From Anaerolineae bacterium (GTDB lineage: Bacteria > Chloroflexota > Anaerolineae > E26-bin7), in the NCBI GenBank assembly GCA_029933115.1, contig JAOZOT010000164.1, positions 1 through 7,495 on the forward strand: a stretch of 7,495 nucleotides of DNA, in the 5' to 3' direction. Shown piece after piece: positions 6,344-7,495 of the stretch. Positions within the stretch are counted from its first letter, which is position 1. Each line of letters opens with the position of its first letter. The position numbers were made by a program, and so were the translations under genes. The notes below the pieces were generated by a model. That model saw only the letters and a list, made by a program, of their open reading frames with translations, searched no databases and was not told the DNA's origin.

Positions 6344-7297
6344 TCACAGTGCCGGCGAGGCCAGTTTGGCAATTTTCTCTGAGGTCTCCTGCCAACTGAC
6401 GCGGGATAGGCCCAGCTTCTGGCGTAACTTCTCGGAGGGCATCCCCGCTTTGTAATCCCGCACAGCACAGGTCCAGCGCAAAGTCTCAAAAGAGAGACCA
6501 TCTGTCAAACCGGCCAGTTGAGCCACATTGTGCAGAACGTATTCCAGGTTGCGGGCAGTGCACTCGAAGAGGTTCTCTTTGGGGTGATATTGGGCGATGT
6601 ACTCTTTCAGCAGGGGGGGAAAATCGGTTGGAAGCGAGAGCTTGCGCTCCTTGTGGTGCATCTTGGGGTTATCGTAGCGAATGTAGAGGACAGGAGCAGT
6701 AGGGTCGCTCAGGTCAATGTGATTGAGCTTGATAGCCATACATTCGCCCTTTTTGATGCCTGTTTGCAAGATGAGGGTAATCAAGAGATGAGGGCGAGCG
6801 TCGGGTCTCTCGGCCTGCCGCAATCGCCGGGTGACTTCCAGAATCTTCTCGATCTGGTCGTCGTAGAGTATTTTGGGCAGGGGAGTGCTGACCCGCTGGT
6901 GGATCAATGGTGCGGCCGGGTCGCGGGGGATGATGCCTGCCCCGGCCAGCCAACCGAAAAAGACCTTCAGGGTGGTCACCCGGCGGCTGTAGGATTTGAG
7001 GTTGCAGGGCACCCCCCGGTAATAGAGCAGATAGGTCAAAAAGTCGTTCAGGTCCTTTGTCCCGATTTGCCCAACGGGGCGACTGGCCCCTAGATACTTG
7101 GTCAGGATGCGCAGGTCACCGAGGAAAGCTTTAATGGTATTCTCGGTAAAGCCTTCCCGGATCATGTGGTCGTGAAAGCCGCCGATAGCCGCACTCAGAG
7201 AAGATTCCTTGTCCAGAGGGCTCGTCTCAGCCACCGGCGGTCCATATTGGCCTTTGACGCCTTTTTGGGGAAATAGAGGCAATTGCTCAGCAGGCAT
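6344..7297 (-). CDS. Tyrosine recombinase-like protein (XerC/D or phage integrase fold) lacking catalytic residues
   Basis: The product has 317 residues. Residues about 35-135 match the N-terminal SAM-like core-binding domain (FTENTIKAFLGDLRILTKYL at 50-69; RRVTTLKVFFGWLAGAGII at 105-123). Residues about 143-310 match the catalytic domain. Fold landmarks are clear: LLITLILQTGIKKGECMAI (171-189), the beta-hairpin KMHHKERKLSLP (212-223), FETLRWTCA (270-278) and LGLSRVSWQETSEKI (295-309). However, catalytic Arg I is Lys182, the first His of HxxR is Glu271, LGH reads LGL (Leu297), and the tyrosine nucleophile position is Ser306. Only the hairpin Lys216, Arg274 and Trp275 look preserved. The frame is open throughout, so this is not a decayed pseudogene. 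Strand cleavage by the usual mechanism appears impossible; a DNA-binding or regulatory role is inferred. The start is ATG 7297, because GAGGAGG lies 7 bases upstream and the promoter occupies the frame further upstream. Confidence 0.85.
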   Translation of the reverse strand: MPAEQLPLFPQKGVKGQYGPPVAETSPLDKESSLSAAIGGFHDHMIREGFTENTIKAFLGDLRILTKYLGASRPVGQIGTKDLNDFLTYLLYYRGVPCNLKSYSRRVTTLKVFFGWLAGAGIIPRDPAAPLIHQRVSTPLPKILYDDQIEKILEVTRRLRQAERPDARPHLLITLILQTGIKKGECMAIKLNHIDLSDPTAPVLYIRYDNPKMHHKERKLSLPTDFPPLLKEYIAQYHPKENLFECTARNLEYVLHNVAQLAGLTDGLSFETLRWTCAVRDYKAGMPSEKLRQKLGLSRVSWQETSEKIAKLASPAL

Positions 7298-7304
7298 AGC
7301 AGCA

Positions 7305-7311
7305 CCTCCTC
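7305..7311 (-). promoter_or_regulatory. Ribosome binding site GAGGAGG of the recombinase-like gene
   Basis: GAGGAGG on the minus strand precedes ATG 7297 by 7 bases. The frame stays open to TTG 7378, but that codon is part of the -35 box, so the longer version would not be transcribed from this promoter. Confidence 0.85.
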
Positions 7312-7341
7312 GCTCTGGCTCTTCGCATAGGTGTAAAAGCC

Positions 7342-7378
7342 TTGACATAATTTTACCACAACTGATTGGATATGTCAA
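7342..7378. repeat. Inverted repeat framing the recombinase-like gene promoter (possible operator)
   Basis: TTGACATA at 7342-7349 and its exact reverse complement TATGTCAA at 7371-7378 flank 21 bases. One arm contains the minus-strand -35 box and the other lies at the predicted transcription start, so a protein bound to both arms would cover the promoter. A shorter overlapping pair, GTAAAA (7333-7338) and TTTTAC (7351-7356), is also present. The 29-base centre-to-centre spacing is longer than a Xer or phage integrase core site. Confidence 0.5.
7350..7378 (-). promoter_or_regulatory. Sigma-70 promoter of the recombinase-like gene
   Basis: On the minus strand TTGACA (7378-7373) and TAAAAT (7355-7350) are separated by 17 bases, one mismatch from full consensus. 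Transcription would start near 7343, giving a leader of about 46 bases before ATG 7297. It probably also serves ltaE and the CPBP gene downstream. Confidence 0.8.
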
Positions 7379-7392
7379 AAGGGGCCGCGCTA

Positions 7393-7421
7393 TTGCCTGG
7401 AGAGCTCATGTGTGATATAAT
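7393..7421 (+). promoter_or_regulatory. Extended -10 promoter for the rightmost gene
   Basis: TTGCCT (7393-7398), a 17-base spacer and a perfect TATAAT (7416-7421) preceded by TGN (7413-7415) form an extended -10 promoter. Transcription would start near 7428, about 26 bases before ATG 7454. It is divergent from the recombinase-like gene promoter, only 14 bases away from its -35 box. Confidence 0.8.
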
Positions 7422-7453
7422 TTAAGGCAAACAGAATACCGGAGGTCAGCGCA

Positions 7454-7495
7454 ATGAAGAGGACTCTATCTGTGATCAAAAGCCTCAGTCTGCTG
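7454..7495 (+). CDS. Start of an unidentified gene, truncated by the window edge
   Basis: ATG 7454 follows GGAGGT (7441-7446) by 7 bases and lies just downstream of a strong promoter, so a real gene start is likely. Only 14 codons are visible (MKRTLSVIKSLSLL). The two basic residues followed by a Ser/Leu-rich stretch could be the beginning of a signal peptide or membrane anchor, but this is too short to judge. No function can be assigned. Confidence 0.7.
   Translation, partial: MKRTLSVIKSLSLL

Noticed and set aside
7298..7378. Longer N-terminus of the recombinase-like protein starting at TTG 7378
   Set aside because: That TTG is part of the TTGACA -35 box and has no ribosome site, while ATG 7297 has GAGGAGG at ideal spacing.
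6344..7378. Active integrase of a mobile element with attachment sites
   Set aside because: The catalytic residues are missing, and I see no tRNA, direct repeats or other mobile-element genes next to it.

Overview
This is a high-GC bacterial window. Hand-counted 60-base lines run near 65% GC in the first gene and drop to about 42-53% in the pair at 3353-4107. Several starts are non-ATG (TTG, GTG) with strong AGGAGG-type ribosome sites, and hypA points to nickel-enzyme (for example [NiFe] hydrogenase) metabolism. No rRNA or other taxonomic marker is present. A Chloroflexota (Anaerolineae-like) or other anaerobic environmental lineage would fit, but this is a low-confidence guess.

Layout, left to right. 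The first 27 bases look like the last codons of an upstream gene. Next comes a 1024-residue redox protein (66-3140, +) that joins an FAD-binding GlcD-type dehydrogenase, two 4Fe-4S motifs, two CCG (HdrD/GlpC-type) domains and an unusual 134-residue methionine-rich tail. A strong hairpin at 3186-3218 closes this unit. A perfect-consensus sigma-70 promoter (3274-3302) then drives two small overlapping, AT-richer genes (3353-4107). The first resembles BECR-fold nuclease toxins and the second resembles DUF2283 proteins, so the pair looks like a toxin-antitoxin-type module. hypA follows on the same strand (4157-4498), without the rest of a hyp or hydrogenase cluster in view.

The right half is a convergent minus-strand unit, read from right to left: a tyrosine-recombinase-like protein (7297-6344), low-specificity L-threonine aldolase (6236-5196), and a CPBP-family membrane protein (5199-4525) whose start overlaps the aldolase stop. 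The recombinase-like gene has its own TTGACA-N17-TAAAAT promoter, framed by an inverted repeat. A divergent extended -10 promoter at the right edge drives a gene of which only 14 codons are visible.

Points that stand out: the intact recombinase-like gene lacks almost all catalytic residues, including the nucleophilic tyrosine; the CPBP protein lacks the motif-2 histidine; the flavin/FeS protein carries a Met-Pro-rich tail and lacks the usual histidine motif of 2-hydroxyacid dehydrogenases; and a compact putative toxin-antitoxin pair sits in an AT-richer island. I see no CRISPR array, tRNA, rRNA or complete insertion sequence.
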